A stretch of 64,000 nucleotides of DNA from Candidatus Avelusimicrobium fimicolum (lineage in GTDB: Bacteria > Elusimicrobiota > Elusimicrobia > Elusimicrobiales > Elusimicrobiaceae). The number at the start of each line of letters is the position of its first letter. Positions within the stretch are counted from its first letter, which is position 1. Location: assembly GCA_900541355.1 (NCBI GenBank), contig UQJU01000002.1:11623-75622 (forward strand). Direction: 5' to 3'. The notes under the pieces were generated by a model. That model did no database searches and was not told the DNA's origin. It saw only the letters and a list, made by a program, of their open reading frames with translations. The position numbers were made by a program, and so were the translations under genes. Below, one piece after another: positions 1 to 7,963 of the stretch.

Positions 1-372
1 AAAATTGTCTTTATTTTCCTCAAACTTTTGTTCCAAAAATTTGCTGGCTTCTTTGTATTTTTGGTACTCTACCAACTTGGCGATAAGTTCCTTTACAGGG
101 TTGGGGCCTTCGTCCTCGGTCGTCGGGGCTTGCGAAGGCAAAAGCGTTTTGGCTTTGATTTGCATTAATGTACTGGCCATTACCAAAAATTCGCCCGCTA
201 CCTCCAAGTTCAGTTCCTTCATTACGTTTAAATAATCTAAATACTGCTTGGTGATTTCGGCAATGTTAATATCGCAAATATCCAAGTTGTCTTTTTTAAT
301 TAAGTGCAACAACAGGTCCATAGGACCCTCAAACACGTTGATATGCACATTAATCGGCGCAGGATTAATCAT
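1..372 (-). CDS. scpA: Segregation and condensation protein A, N-terminal part (cut by window edge)
   Basis: Only the first 124 codons lie in the window; the frame is open to base 1. The reverse strand reads MINPAPINVHINVFEGPMDL and continues as an LLLHLIKK stretch, the typical ScpA opening (residues about 11-24), followed by a helical region ending in a QKYKEASKFLE-type segment. ScpA is the kleisin that bridges SMC heads and binds ScpB during chromosome condensation and segregation in the cytoplasm. It starts at an ATG 19 bases after the M50 protease stop and is probably cotranscribed with it. Identification is from the N-terminal motif only, but this signature is distinctive. Confidence 0.88.
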   Translation of the reverse strand, partial: MINPAPINVHINVFEGPMDLLLHLIKKDNLDICDINIAEITKQYLDYLNVMKELNLEVAGEFLVMASTLMQIKAKTLLPSQAPTTEDEGPNPVKELIAKLVEYQKYKEASKFLEQKFEENKDNF

Positions 373-391
373 TTAAACGCTCCGCAATATA

Positions 392-1030
392 TTACAAAGT
401 TAAAATTTTACTTAATAAGCCGACAATTATCCGGGTAGGCGGCAATAAAAGAAACTGCACCGCACCCGTTAAAATAAGGGCGAAAACCACCCACATTCCA
501 AAGCGGCTGAAAAACAGTTCGTATTTAAAGGCGGTCCGCATTGGCAATAAAGCCGCCACCACGCGCCCGCCGTCCAAGGGCGGGATAGGAATTAAATTAA
601 ACACGGCTAAAAATACATTAATAAACATACCATATTGCAGAAATACAAAAACCTGCTCCAACGTCTGCACGGTAAAATGGTTCTGCATTAAAAGAAAAAT
701 CTTCATAACAAGCACGCAGATAAATGCCAACAGCAAGTTGCACGCCGGACCCGCCGCCGCCACCTTGCCCATATCTTGGCGCGGGCGCGGAAAGCGCATC
801 GGGTTTACAGGCACGGGCTTGGCCCAACCAAACAACGGAAAATGCAAAAAGTAGCACACCGCCGGAACTACCAGCGTGCCGACCGGGTCAATGTGTTTAA
901 GCGGGTTTAAGGTCAGGCGGCCGGCATAATAGGCGGTATCGTCGCCCATGCGGTATGCCACCCAGCCGTGTGCAAATTCGTGCAGGATAATAGACAAAAA
1001 TAAAATGGGTATAAAGATAATTACTTCCAT
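392..1030 (-). CDS. Site-2 protease family (M50) membrane metalloprotease
   Basis: Integral membrane zinc protease of about 212 residues. The first membrane helix carries the HExxH zinc site (His17-Glu18, His21 in LHEFAHGW). A later helix carries the second M50 motif, PPLDGGR, near residue 150, whose Asp is the third metal ligand. There is no PDZ domain, so this is the short group close to YwhC/Rv-type site-2 proteases rather than RseP. These enzymes cleave membrane proteins within the bilayer; the substrate is not known. It heads an operon with scpA. No ribosome-binding site is visible; a -10 box ends 7 bases before the ATG (leaderless start suspected). Confidence 0.9.
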   Translation of the reverse strand: MEVIIFIPILFLSIILHEFAHGWVAYRMGDDTAYYAGRLTLNPLKHIDPVGTLVVPAVCYFLHFPLFGWAKPVPVNPMRFPRPRQDMGKVAAAGPACNLLLAFICVLVMKIFLLMQNHFTVQTLEQVFVFLQYGMFINVFLAVFNLIPIPPLDGGRVVAALLPMRTAFKYELFFSRFGMWVVFALILTGAVQFLLLPPTRIIVGLLSKILTL

Positions 1031-1037
1031 ATATTGT

Positions 1038-1043
1038 ATTTTA
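1038..1043 (-). promoter_or_regulatory. -10 box of the M50 gene, leaderless type
   Basis: On the reverse strand TAAAAT is followed by 7 bases and then the ATG at 1030. Transcription would begin at or next to the start codon, and there is no Shine-Dalgarno sequence between them. Confidence 0.5.
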
Positions 1044-1115
1044 CTAATTTATATTCGTTCCTGCACACCGCCAAGGCTAAAAATGCCCTGTAAAAAGCGT
1101 GGTAAAAAATATTAT

Positions 1116-1144
1116 TTGCTGTTTTAGTTCAAATTAGTTATAAT
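1116..1144 (+). promoter_or_regulatory. Promoter of candidate small RNA
   Basis: TTGCTG (1116-1121), 17-base spacer, TATAAT (1139-1144). The -10 box and spacing are consensus sigma-A type. No plus-strand gene follows; a hairpin-rich stretch ending in a terminator does. Confidence 0.65.
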
Positions 1145-1150
1145 AAATTA

Positions 1151-1272
1151 ACCTTAATTAATCATTAAGGCTTCAACTAAAGCAAAGCAACCGAGGGCTG
1201 GACCTGTGCAACAAAAGCAGCACACGGCAGAGCCGTAGGAACGCAAAACCCCCGGCCTAAACCGGGGGTTTT
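1151..1272 (+). ncRNA. Candidate small RNA of about 120 nt, unknown family
   Basis: A consensus promoter ends 6 bases upstream and a rho-independent terminator closes the unit (CCCCCGG at 1249-1255 pairs with CCGGGGG at 1262-1268, followed by T). A 5' hairpin pairs CCTTAAT (1152-1158) with ATTAAGG (1164-1170). The middle has a second possible stem (TGTGC with GCACA) and a GGC/GCC mini-hairpin. The segment GGAACGCAAAACCCCCGG resembles the 3' half of the GEMM-I c-di-GMP aptamer, but the 5' half and the tetraloop hairpin are not visible. No open reading frame with a ribosome-binding site lies inside it. It is transcribed divergently from the M50 gene. The existence of a transcript is inferred, not shown. 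Confidence 0.5.
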
Positions 1273-1378
1273 AAATTTGTCTGCCTGCGGTGCAGAGAAG
1301 GTTGCACCGATACCCGGTGTTGTCTATGCGGAAAAATGCTATTTAGAACAAATGCGAAGGATATTTATAAAAATTCTC

Positions 1379-1480
1379 GTCATTCCCGAAGGTCGTAGTC
1401 GGGAATCTGTTGTTATTAATAAGTATTGCATTATTTATTGCCACGACAGATCCCCGACAGAAACACTCGGGGATGACGGC
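1379..1480. repeat. REPIN-like inverted pair of REP-type repeats
   Basis: Left unit 1379-1416 (plus) reads CGTCATTCCCGA, a loop, then TCGGGAATCTGTTGTT. Right unit 1444-1480 is the same family inverted. Each unit folds as a hairpin and ends in the CTGTTGT or CTGTCGT tail seen in the other copies of this window. Confidence 0.7.
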
Positions 1481-1486
1481 AAACGA

Positions 1487-1539
1487 CAACAACTAATACA
1501 AGAACACTCCACAAAGAAACCCCCGGACTAAACCGGGGG
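1487..1539. repeat. 53-bp direct repeat, left copy
   Basis: Identical, base for base, to 3201-3253. Together the two copies flank the secreted protein gene 1561-2883. The repeat runs from CAACAACTAATACAAG to the end of a GC-rich terminator stem. Confidence 0.85.
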
Positions 1540-1544
1540 TTTTT
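1517..1544. terminator. Bidirectional rho-independent terminator
   Basis: CCCCCGG and CCGGGGG pair around a six-base loop, with A/T runs on both sides. It serves the minus gene ending at 1561. Confidence 0.8.
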
Positions 1545-1560
1545 AAAATACGGTTAATGT

Positions 1561-2883
1561 CTAAGGAAGGATTTTTACGTTTTTATTTGGATTCCATTTC
1601 TTTTGGCTATCATCAGCAAAGCCATTAAAAAGAAATCCCTTTTCATAACTCATACACACATAGAATTTCATTCCTACAAACCCAATACACGGACGTAAAG
1701 TAGTTCCTCCGGCACTAGACAATGGTGGTCCGTGCTCTCCTTCTAATACACAATAGTATTGATTGCCCTTCTGAGGCCCTAAATATGTATATTGCATTGC
1801 ATATACAGAATTTCCATTGTTTATAAAGTTTCCCGGCCAATTAGGATGTGCAGAATCAGCCCTAGTCGTCCGAATAAAAACGGTATTAGACGGAACACTT
1901 TCACAAGTTTTTTGCCAACATTCTTGCAAATCAGAAACATCTTCGCAAGGATACAACCTCACATGTACATCTTCCGTAAAAACACATTGATAAATTAAAT
2001 CTTTAATTACTTTCCCCGATAGGTTCAAAACATTGTAATAGGTCTCTTCAATTTTACTATTCATATCATACAATTTGCTTGATAAACTATAATCATAAGA
2101 CACCCAACCGCTGCTAATATTATCTCCCTTAGCCATATAAAACTTATCTTTTCCGTAGCAAGTCTCCCCTGATGTTGCAAACTGCAAGGACACATATTGT
2201 ATAGTGTACTCTTCCTTGCAGGTACAGGTTTCTTCATCCACAGCCAAGAGACCACAATCAATATCACATGCGGGTTGCGTGTTTTTACTCTTTAACAAAA
2301 AGGAGGTGTAGGTTTTGCCATTGGCCTTTTTATTACCAGAAGCGTCGTAATCACCTGCATATTGGTTATCCCACCACAGTTCTTCGCCCAAGTTTGCAGA
2401 ATTTTGCGCACCCTTGGTAATTTTGGCGGTGGAAGCAATTTCCATATTGTCCGTTTTTCCACCCATTACGGCTACATCATTACCGTAAATAGTATTTGTT
2501 ACATTACTTTTGTGGTAGTTAGTATCGTCAAATGTAACTTGATTAGCCATTACGCGCCCTGCCGTTACCGTTCCGCCGTTTTCAATACTCAGGTTTTCAC
2601 CCAAACGGTATTCGGGCGTATTAGTGCTACCCAACGTCGTTCCGTTTTGGATATCTATTTGTTTTAAATACGCACCCGCCCCTTTGATGATAATATCCCC
2701 TGCGCTGGAACGCGTATTACAAAAGTTAAGTATCGGCGCAGTAGTTACGTGAGTAGAGTCTGCCGCGTCCAAGTGAGCAAAACTACCCACCGGGGCAGAC
2801 ATTGTGGTTACAAACTGCATTTGTTCTGCGTTGGCGGCTGTAAATAACAGCAAAGCGGCAGAAAAAAATATAAACTTCTTCAT
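1561..2883 (-). CDS. Secreted Cys-rich protein of unknown function
   Basis: 440 residues with a clear signal peptide (MKKFIFFSAALLLFTAANA, cleavage after ANA). I do not recognise a family. The N-terminal third (about 30-190) is rich in Thr, Gly and Asn and reads like short beta repeats of a surface passenger. The middle has a Cys cluster (ACDIDCGLLAVDEETCTC, about 205-225), and further cysteines are spread through the C-terminal half, suggesting disulphides outside the cytoplasm. The start is fixed by AAGGAGG just upstream. The gene is single, sits between 53-bp direct repeats, and its upstream 170 bases match those of the pilin gene at 62805-63521. Likely an exported surface or pilus-associated protein; function unknown. 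Confidence 0.8.
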   Translation of the reverse strand: MKKFIFFSAALLLFTAANAEQMQFVTTMSAPVGSFAHLDAADSTHVTTAPILNFCNTRSSAGDIIIKGAGAYLKQIDIQNGTTLGSTNTPEYRLGENLSIENGGTVTAGRVMANQVTFDDTNYHKSNVTNTIYGNDVAVMGGKTDNMEIASTAKITKGAQNSANLGEELWWDNQYAGDYDASGNKKANGKTYTSFLLKSKNTQPACDIDCGLLAVDEETCTCKEEYTIQYVSLQFATSGETCYGKDKFYMAKGDNISSGWVSYDYSLSSKLYDMNSKIEETYYNVLNLSGKVIKDLIYQCVFTEDVHVRLYPCEDVSDLQECWQKTCESVPSNTVFIRTTRADSAHPNWPGNFINNGNSVYAMQYTYLGPQKGNQYYCVLEGEHGPPLSSAGGTTLRPCIGFVGMKFYVCMSYEKGFLFNGFADDSQKKWNPNKNVKILP

Positions 2884-3060
2884 CTTTCCTCCTTTTTGGA
2901 CACCTTTATATTTTAGTAAAAAAGCCTTTTATATTCCAAACCCATCCAATATACAGAGTTCTCATTAATAGAATTATAACAAAAAAGAAAAATAAAACAA
3001 CCCCTTTATGAATAACTACTAAACAACAACGACAAAAAACCAAAAAGTAGATCCTGAAAC
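2884..3060 (-). promoter_or_regulatory. 5' block shared with the pilin gene at 62805-63521
   Basis: Read towards the gene, this block contains TATAAAAGGCT, a T-rich tract, AATATAAAGG and AAGGAGG before the ATG. The stretch 63522-63700 upstream of the last pilin gene aligns with it over most of its length, including AACAACCCCTTTA and a degenerate REP unit at the far end. Both genes therefore seem to share a promoter and leader by descent. Confidence 0.6.
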
Positions 3061-3200
3061 AAGTTCAGGATGACCTCTTTTTTCGTAAAGTCGTCATTTC
3101 CGAGTGTCAGCCGGCGCGGAGCGTTCGGGAATCCGTTGTTCGTCGTATTTGTTCTCTTACAAAACAACAGATCCTGGACTACGACTTTCCAGGATGACGG
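3046..3200. repeat. Cluster of three REP-type repeats
   Basis: Units at about 3048-3075 (minus; GATCCTGAA with TTCAGGATGAC), 3091-3145 (plus; GTCATTTCCGA with TCGGGAATCCGTTGTT) and 3166-3200 (minus; GATCCTGGA with TCCAGGATGACGG). The stem letters differ from copy to copy while pairing is kept. The middle unit carries the longer body GCCGGCGCGGAGCG also seen at 46070, 47490, 47560 and 63390. Confidence 0.7.
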
Positions 3201-3253
3201 CAACAACTAATACAAGAACACTCCACAAAGAAACCCCCGGACTAAACCGGGGG
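3201..3253. repeat. 53-bp direct repeat, right copy
   Basis: Exact copy of 1487-1539; its 3' half is the terminator downstream of the cca-type gene. Confidence 0.85.
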
Positions 3254-3257
3254 CTTT
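3231..3257. terminator. Rho-independent terminator
   Basis: CCCCCGG/CCGGGGG stem with flanking A and T runs, 26 bases beyond the stop of the minus gene at 3283. Confidence 0.8.
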
Positions 3258-3282
3258 TATATCCACCAAATAAAACCAATTT

Positions 3283-4410
3283 TTAATGTGCTTTGAGAAA
3301 GGCCTGCGCTTCCTCGCGCGTTTTAACCTCACCCGCCCATTGTGCTTGGCGTACACGGTCTAGCGCGCCCGATATGCGCCGCCCGGCAAGACCCAAATCT
3401 TTCAGTTCCCGCCCACGCACAAAGCACGGCTCCAAGGCCATTGGCGGCAGCCCGGGGACAACCGCCTTTAAAATTTCCTTTTGCAAAGGAGAAAGCGACC
3501 CCAACGGGCTCATTTTTTCGCGCGTTACCTTCCACGCGCCCAAAATTTCTTGCGTAAATTCCTTCGGCAAATGCAACGAGCGCAAAAAATCTTCTCCGCT
3601 TGCGCCCAGCATACAAACCAATATGCCCACCCGCTCTTGCACATCTTGCGAGTTCAGCAAAGCATCGTGCCATTGAAGGCCCGGCCAGGCAAATTTGAGC
3701 ATATCGTATTTTTCCATTAACATAAAAATTTTTTTAATTTTTTCTTCTTTGAGCACTTTTAAAAATTCGCGGCTGAACCGCTCCCGCGTCAAGAGCAACG
3801 GATATTCCCCTTTTACGGCCTCACGCAATAAGCGCTCCGTTTTAGGCGCCAACGTCCACCCAAAACGGCCCGCAAAACGTGTCGCACGCAACATACGCGT
3901 AGGGTCATCTAAAAAACTTTTATCGTGCAAAATGCGTATAATGCCGCCATCAATATCCTTTTGCGAACCAAACGCATCATATGTTTGACCAAAAGTATCG
4001 GGCAAAATAGAAAAACACCAGGAATTTACGGTAAAATCGCGCCGGAAAAGGTCGTCCTTAATTTTGGGCGAAAATTCCACCTGCGGCAAGGAACCGGGAT
4101 ACGGATATTTTTCCTTGCGCATGCGGACCATATCAAATTTTAGCCCGTCCTCCATATTCACACGGAACGTACCAAACTGCGAAAACTTCCTTTTTCCTCC
4201 CCCCCATTGTTTCACGCAAAACCCGGCAACAGATTCCTGGTTGCCGCTAAAAGCCAAGTCAATATCCAATGTAGGACGCTTTAAGTAAAAATCACGCACC
4301 GCACCGCCCGCCACCCAGGCCGACAGGCCCAGTTTTTTGGCATAGGCACCTACGGAATATAATTGTTCCCGGTATTTTTTAGGTATATCAGAGGAGAGGT
4401 TTATGTTCAT
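3283..4410 (-). CDS. cca: CCA tRNA nucleotidyltransferase / poly(A) polymerase family
   Basis: 375 residues, class II nucleotidyltransferase. The head domain shows GGAVRD (35-40), the catalytic DID (49-51), RRDFTVN near 125, and DPTRMLRATRFAGRFGW, the neck motif of the family. Such enzymes add or repair the 3' CCA end of tRNAs, or tail RNAs (PcnB); sequence alone does not settle which. None of the four tRNAs in this window encodes CCA, which makes CCA addition necessary in this organism. Its ATG overlaps the stop of the CpXC gene by 4 bases (ATGA), so the two are translationally coupled. Confidence 0.88.
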   Translation of the reverse strand: MNINLSSDIPKKYREQLYSVGAYAKKLGLSAWVAGGAVRDFYLKRPTLDIDLAFSGNQESVAGFCVKQWGGGKRKFSQFGTFRVNMEDGLKFDMVRMRKEKYPYPGSLPQVEFSPKIKDDLFRRDFTVNSWCFSILPDTFGQTYDAFGSQKDIDGGIIRILHDKSFLDDPTRMLRATRFAGRFGWTLAPKTERLLREAVKGEYPLLLTRERFSREFLKVLKEEKIKKIFMLMEKYDMLKFAWPGLQWHDALLNSQDVQERVGILVCMLGASGEDFLRSLHLPKEFTQEILGAWKVTREKMSPLGSLSPLQKEILKAVVPGLPPMALEPCFVRGRELKDLGLAGRRISGALDRVRQAQWAGEVKTREEAQAFLKAH

Positions 4411-5048
4411 AGCACTCTTGGCGGCTGTGCGCCGTCCTCGCTCATCCGGTCGGCGAAGTTGCGAAGCAGAGTGCTGTTAAGGCCGCTCTTTAACACCTTG
4501 GCGGAGGCCACAGCATATTCGTTGGCCGAGTGATTCTTAGTCGGCGTGGGAACATAAAACGGAAAATGATGTTCCCGCGCATAAGACGGTTTCAAACGCG
4601 TTACCGCGAACCCTTGCGCGGCGGACGCAGCCGCCACGGCTTCGGATTCGTAGGACGCTTTTTCGTCCGCCTGCAAAAGCAGTTTCAGTTCTTCCAACCC
4701 GAAAACGGATACGGGCGGATAGTCCATATTCATCTGCTTTAATAAAACGTGTTTAATAGTTTCGTAATCGTCCCGCATACGCTTGGCCAATTCCGGCTCG
4801 CGCTGGCGGTCTTTTTCGGAAAACACAAACACCAAAATCTCACTGGGAGCGTCAAAATAAATCAAATCGCCGTCGTGGTGAAAAAACTCGCCGCACTCCG
4901 GGCAGCGTACCAAATTTAATTCTCCGCCCATAGCGGCGGTTTTCAAATCGGGGTCCTGGTCGGCCCGAATGAGCGACCAGTATTCTACATCAAAAGGTTC
5001 ACACTTGTGGGGACAATGCGCCGTCCCTTCGTTTTTAATAGATTTCAT
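4407..5048 (-). CDS. CpXC-domain protein
   Basis: 213 residues. Two Cys pairs, C12/C16 (AHCPHKCEP) and C49/C52 (VRCPECGEFF), surround the segment SLIRADQDPDLKTAAMGGEL, the layout of the CpXC domain thought to bind a metal. This is followed by LIYFDAPSEILVFVF, which also fits that family. Cytoplasmic; no molecular function is established for the domain. The C-terminal half (about 110-213) is not recognised. First gene of a two-gene unit with cca. Confidence 0.65.
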   Translation of the reverse strand: MKSIKNEGTAHCPHKCEPFDVEYWSLIRADQDPDLKTAAMGGELNLVRCPECGEFFHHDGDLIYFDAPSEILVFVFSEKDRQREPELAKRMRDDYETIKHVLLKQMNMDYPPVSVFGLEELKLLLQADEKASYESEAVAAASAAQGFAVTRLKPSYAREHHFPFYVPTPTKNHSANEYAVASAKVLKSGLNSTLLRNFADRMSEDGAQPPRVL

Positions 5049-5120
5049 ATGTATAATTTAGCATAAATTGACGCAAGCGGTCATTTTTGCAGGGCAAAAA
5101 ATTTAATTAGTTTTGTAATT

Positions 5121-5129
5121 TGCTAAAAT
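5121..5129 (+). promoter_or_regulatory. Extended -10 promoter of tRNA-Arg
   Basis: TGCTAAAAT, an extended -10 element 12 bases before the tRNA. The same TTTGCTAAAAT string precedes yebC (5331-5341) and the RNase H gene (23555-23563), and TTTTGCTACAAT precedes rnpB. Confidence 0.6.
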
Positions 5130-5140
5130 ATAGAAAATAA

Positions 5141-5213
5141 GCCCCGTTAGCTCAACTGGATAGAGTACCGGTCTTCGGAACCGGTGATACGAGTTCAAAT
5201 CTCGTGCGGGGCA
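5141..5213 (+). tRNA. tRNA-Arg (TCG)
   Basis: Acceptor GCCCCGT pairs with GCGGGGC. The anticodon loop CTTCGGA between CCGGT and ACCGG gives anticodon TCG. T-arm GAGTTCAAATCTC. CCA is not encoded. Confidence 0.95.
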
Positions 5214-5333
5214 GTTTTCCGCTTAATCTGTTTTTCGGTTTTTCACTCAAAGATCGCCGCCCCAATTTTCCCCTTTGCGCCTAACGGCATATTTTTTATT
5301 TTCTGTCTGTTATATCCCTATATATAAAAATTT

Positions 5334-5341
5334 GCTAAAAT
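5334..5341 (+). promoter_or_regulatory. Extended -10 promoter of yebC
   Basis: TGCTAAAAT begins at 5333-5334; the leader to the ATG is about 30 nt and contains AAGGAG, so this transcript has a normal ribosome-binding site. The 160 bases between the tRNA and yebC hold nothing else that I recognise. Confidence 0.5.
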
Positions 5342-5375
5342 AGAAGTATCTAAATTTGCAGTAAGGAGCGCACCT

Positions 5376-6137
5376 ATGGGTGGACATTCGCATTGGGCCG
5401 GCATTAAACATAAAAAGGCCCTCGTTGATGCCAAAAAAGGCAAAGTATTTACTAAAATTTTAAGAGAAATCACCATCGCCGCAAAAATGAGCGGCGGTAA
5501 CCCGGACCAAAACCCCCGCTTGCGTAAAGCCGTGGACGACGCCCGCGCCGCCAATATGCCGTTTGATAACGTCAAACGCGCTATTATGAAAGGTACAGGC
5601 CAGTTGCCCGGTGTTTCATATGAAGAAATCACTTATGAAGGCTACGGCCCCGGTTCCGTGGCCGTCATTGTGGAATGCACCACGGACAATAAAAACCGCA
5701 CTTTCTCGGAAATCCGCAAAATCTTTACCAGCCACGGCGGCAATACCGGCACCGCGGGGTGCGTATCCTATATGTTCAAAAGCAAAGGGATGATTGTCGT
5801 TAAAAAGGAAGATATTTCCGAAGATGATTTGATGAATTTGGCCTTGGAAGCCGGCGCGGAAGACGTCCGCACGGCAGGTGATGTGTATGAAGTTATCACC
5901 AACCCGGATATGAACGAATTGGAAGCCGTCAAAAAGGCCATTGAAGCCAAGGGCATTACGCCCGAATCGGCTGATTTGACAATGATTCCCGATACGGAAG
6001 TTTCCATTACTGACGAACATACGGCTGAGACCTTGATGAATATGCTGGAAGCGTTGGACGATCACGACGACACCAAAAACGTCTATGATAACTCCAACAT
6101 TGACGAAGCCGTTATGGCTAAGTTGGAAGCCAAATAA
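5376..6137 (+). CDS. yebC: YebC/PmpR family protein
   Basis: 253 residues, full length. It opens with MGGHSHWAGIKHKKALVDAK, the family signature, and keeps the three-domain layout (RAANMPFDNVKRAI near 60, YEGYGPGSVAVIVE near 90, acidic C-terminus). YebC-family proteins were annotated as transcription regulators; later work links them to relief of ribosome stalling. The family is often next to ruvC, as here (ruvC starts 8 bases after the stop). AAGGAG precedes the ATG. Confidence 0.95.
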   Translation: MGGHSHWAGIKHKKALVDAKKGKVFTKILREITIAAKMSGGNPDQNPRLRKAVDDARAANMPFDNVKRAIMKGTGQLPGVSYEEITYEGYGPGSVAVIVECTTDNKNRTFSEIRKIFTSHGGNTGTAGCVSYMFKSKGMIVVKKEDISEDDLMNLALEAGAEDVRTAGDVYEVITNPDMNELEAVKKAIEAKGITPESADLTMIPDTEVSITDEHTAETLMNMLEALDDHDDTKNVYDNSNIDEAVMAKLEAK

Positions 6138-6145
6138 GAGGCCTC

Positions 6146-6715
6146 TTGCAAGAGCATACAACCACAGTTTTAGGTATAGACCCTGGTTTAGACAGAACGG
6201 GATGGGCAATCCTCACACGGAACGCCCGTTCCGTTTTGTCTTTACGCGCCTGCGGGCTTATCCACACCGGGGCCGACCAAGAACTGCCCAAACGTCTTTC
6301 CTATATTTTTGACGAACTGACTAAAATTTTGCAAACCTATACGCCCGACCAGGTAGCAATGGAACAAAACTTCTTTTTAAAACGCGCTACCACTATGGCC
6401 AATACGGTTATGACGCGCGGAGTGATTATCCTCGCGTGCGAACAGGCCCAAAAACCGATTACCTTTTATCCGCCAAAACGCGTAAAACTAATGATTTGCG
6501 GTACCGGCACCGCAGACAAGAAACAAGTCCAGCGTATGGTACAACTGACACTTAATTTGGATAAAGCTCCCTCGCCCGATGACACCGCTGATGCGGTGGC
6601 GATTGGAATATGCCACTTAAAAACAGCACCGCTCAACAATATGATTAACATCAAGGCGGCCTTTTTAGCCAAATTAAAAGCCGCCAAAGAAGCCCAAATT
6701 TCTAAAAAGCGCTAG
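6146..6715 (+). CDS. ruvC: Crossover junction endodeoxyribonuclease RuvC
   Basis: 189 residues with an RNase H-like fold. The catalytic acidic residues are visible at Asp12 (GIDPGLDRTGW), Glu73 (MEQNFF), and Asp146/Asp149 in DDTADAVAIGICH. RuvC resolves Holliday junctions together with RuvAB. The start is TTG with AAGAGG a few bases upstream, the only plausible start before the first motif. Located 8 bases after yebC and 3 bases before hflX; ruvA and ruvB are not in the window. Confidence 0.95.
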   Translation: MQEHTTTVLGIDPGLDRTGWAILTRNARSVLSLRACGLIHTGADQELPKRLSYIFDELTKILQTYTPDQVAMEQNFFLKRATTMANTVMTRGVIILACEQAQKPITFYPPKRVKLMICGTGTADKKQVQRMVQLTLNLDKAPSPDDTADAVAIGICHLKTAPLNNMINIKAAFLAKLKAAKEAQISKKR

Positions 6716-6718
6716 TTT

Positions 6719-7963
6719 ATGGAAAACGTCATTTTGGCGGGTGTAACCCTCAAAACCACCCCATACGATACATCTTCGCTGGAAGAATTAAAACGTCTTG
6801 CCCACACGGCAGGCGGTACGGTTGTGCATACCTTTCAAATCCGCGTACAGGCCTTTAACTCGGCCACGCTTATCGGCAGCGGCAAAATGGAAGAAATCGC
6901 CGAAACAGTGCGACTGACAAATGCCCAAACGGTTATTTTTGATGACGAAATTTCCCCCGCCCAACAAAAAAATTTGGAAGAAATTATCCCCGCCAAAGTT
7001 ATTGACCGGACCCGGTTAATTTTAGATATTTTCGCCCAACGCGCACGCACGCAAGAGGGCAAGTTGCAGGTAGAACTGGCGCAATTAAAATATTTGCTTC
7101 CGCGTTTAGGAGGGCAAGGCACCGCACTAATGCAACAAAAAGGCGGTATCGGCCTGCGCGGACCGGGGGAAACCAAACTGGAATATGACAAACGCCGGCT
7201 GCGCCTGCGTATCAGCAAATTGGAAAAGGAAATTGAACAAGTAAAAAAAGAGCGCGGCTTACGGCGGGAACGCCGCACACAAATTCCTTTGCCGCAAATT
7301 GCCATTGTGGGTTATACCAATGCGGGAAAAAGCACCCTTTTAAATGTGCTGACGCGTCAAAACGCGGTTTATGCGGATGACAAACTTTTTGCCACATTGG
7401 ACCCGACCACCCGCCGCGTGCATATGCCGGCCAGCGGAGAAATGCTGTTTACGGATACCGTGGGATTTATTCAAAAATTGCCACACAGTTTAGTAAGTTC
7501 CTTCCGCGCGACTTTGGAAGAAACCTCGTTTGCGGATGTGATTTTACACGTCCACGATGCGTCGTCCCCCCACCGCAACGCTCAGGCAGAAACCGTGCGC
7601 CAAATTATTACCGATTTGGGCGCGCAGACGATTCCGGTTATTGATGTTTTTAATAAAATTGACTTACTTTCCCCTGCACGGCTGGCCCTGTTGCAAGCGC
7701 AGAACCCGCAAGGTTCGTTTATCAGCGCAGGAAACAAACTGGGCCTTACGGAACTATTGGAACAAGTAGAAGAAAATGTGGCACGCCGCTGGAAACTGCG
7801 CCGCCTTACATTGGAGCCAAAGGCGCGCGGGCTTATCGGTTTTATCTACGGCAAAGCCCTGGTCAATGGGCAAAAAGAATTGCCGTCCGGTGCTTTGGAA
7901 TTAACCCTTATGGCCACAGACGGCAACTACCACAGTATTCTAAAAAAACTCACTTCTTTTTAG
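6719..7963 (+). CDS. hflX: GTPase HflX
   Basis: 414 residues. An N-terminal HflX domain (about 1-190, including [20 protein letters not shown] and a Lys/Arg/Glu-rich helix) precedes a TrmE-type GTPase domain: G1 GYTNAGKST (198-206), G3 DTVGF (246-250), G4 NKID near 313. HflX binds the large ribosomal subunit and rescues stalled or hibernating ribosomes. Last gene of the yebC-ruvC-hflX unit; its 3' end overlaps the convergent protease gene by 14 bases. Confidence 0.95.
   Translation: MENVILAGVTLKTTPYDTSSLEELKRLAHTAGGTVVHTFQIRVQAFNSATLIGSGKMEEIAETVRLTNAQTVIFDDEISPAQQKNLEEIIPAKVIDRTRLILDIFAQRARTQEGKLQVELAQLKYLLPRLGGQGTALMQQKGGIGLRGPGETKLEYDKRRLRLRISKLEKEIEQVKKERGLRRERRTQIPLPQIAIVGYTNAGKSTLLNVLTRQNAVYADDKLFATLDPTTRRVHMPASGEMLFTDTVGFIQKLPHSLVSSFRATLEETSFADVILHVHDASSPHRNAQAETVRQIITDLGAQTIPVIDVFNKIDLLSPARLALLQAQNPQGSFISAGNKLGLTELLEQVEENVARRWKLRRLTLEPKARGLIGFIYGKALVNGQKELPSGALELTLMATDGNYHSILKKLTSF

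Noticed and set aside
5..235. Plus-strand reading frame at the left edge
   Set aside because: It is the complement of scpA, whose reverse-strand translation matches the family from its first residues.
1151..1272. GEMM-I (c-di-GMP) riboswitch
   Set aside because: Only the 3' half resembles it. The 5' half and the tetraloop hairpin are absent, and no plus-strand gene lies downstream. Kept as an unassigned small RNA.
1277..1531. 84-residue reading frame
   Set aside because: It runs through a REPIN and a terminator and has no ribosome-binding site; a shadow of repeat DNA.
3006..3286. Short reading frames on both strands
   Set aside because: They translate REP repeats and a terminator only.
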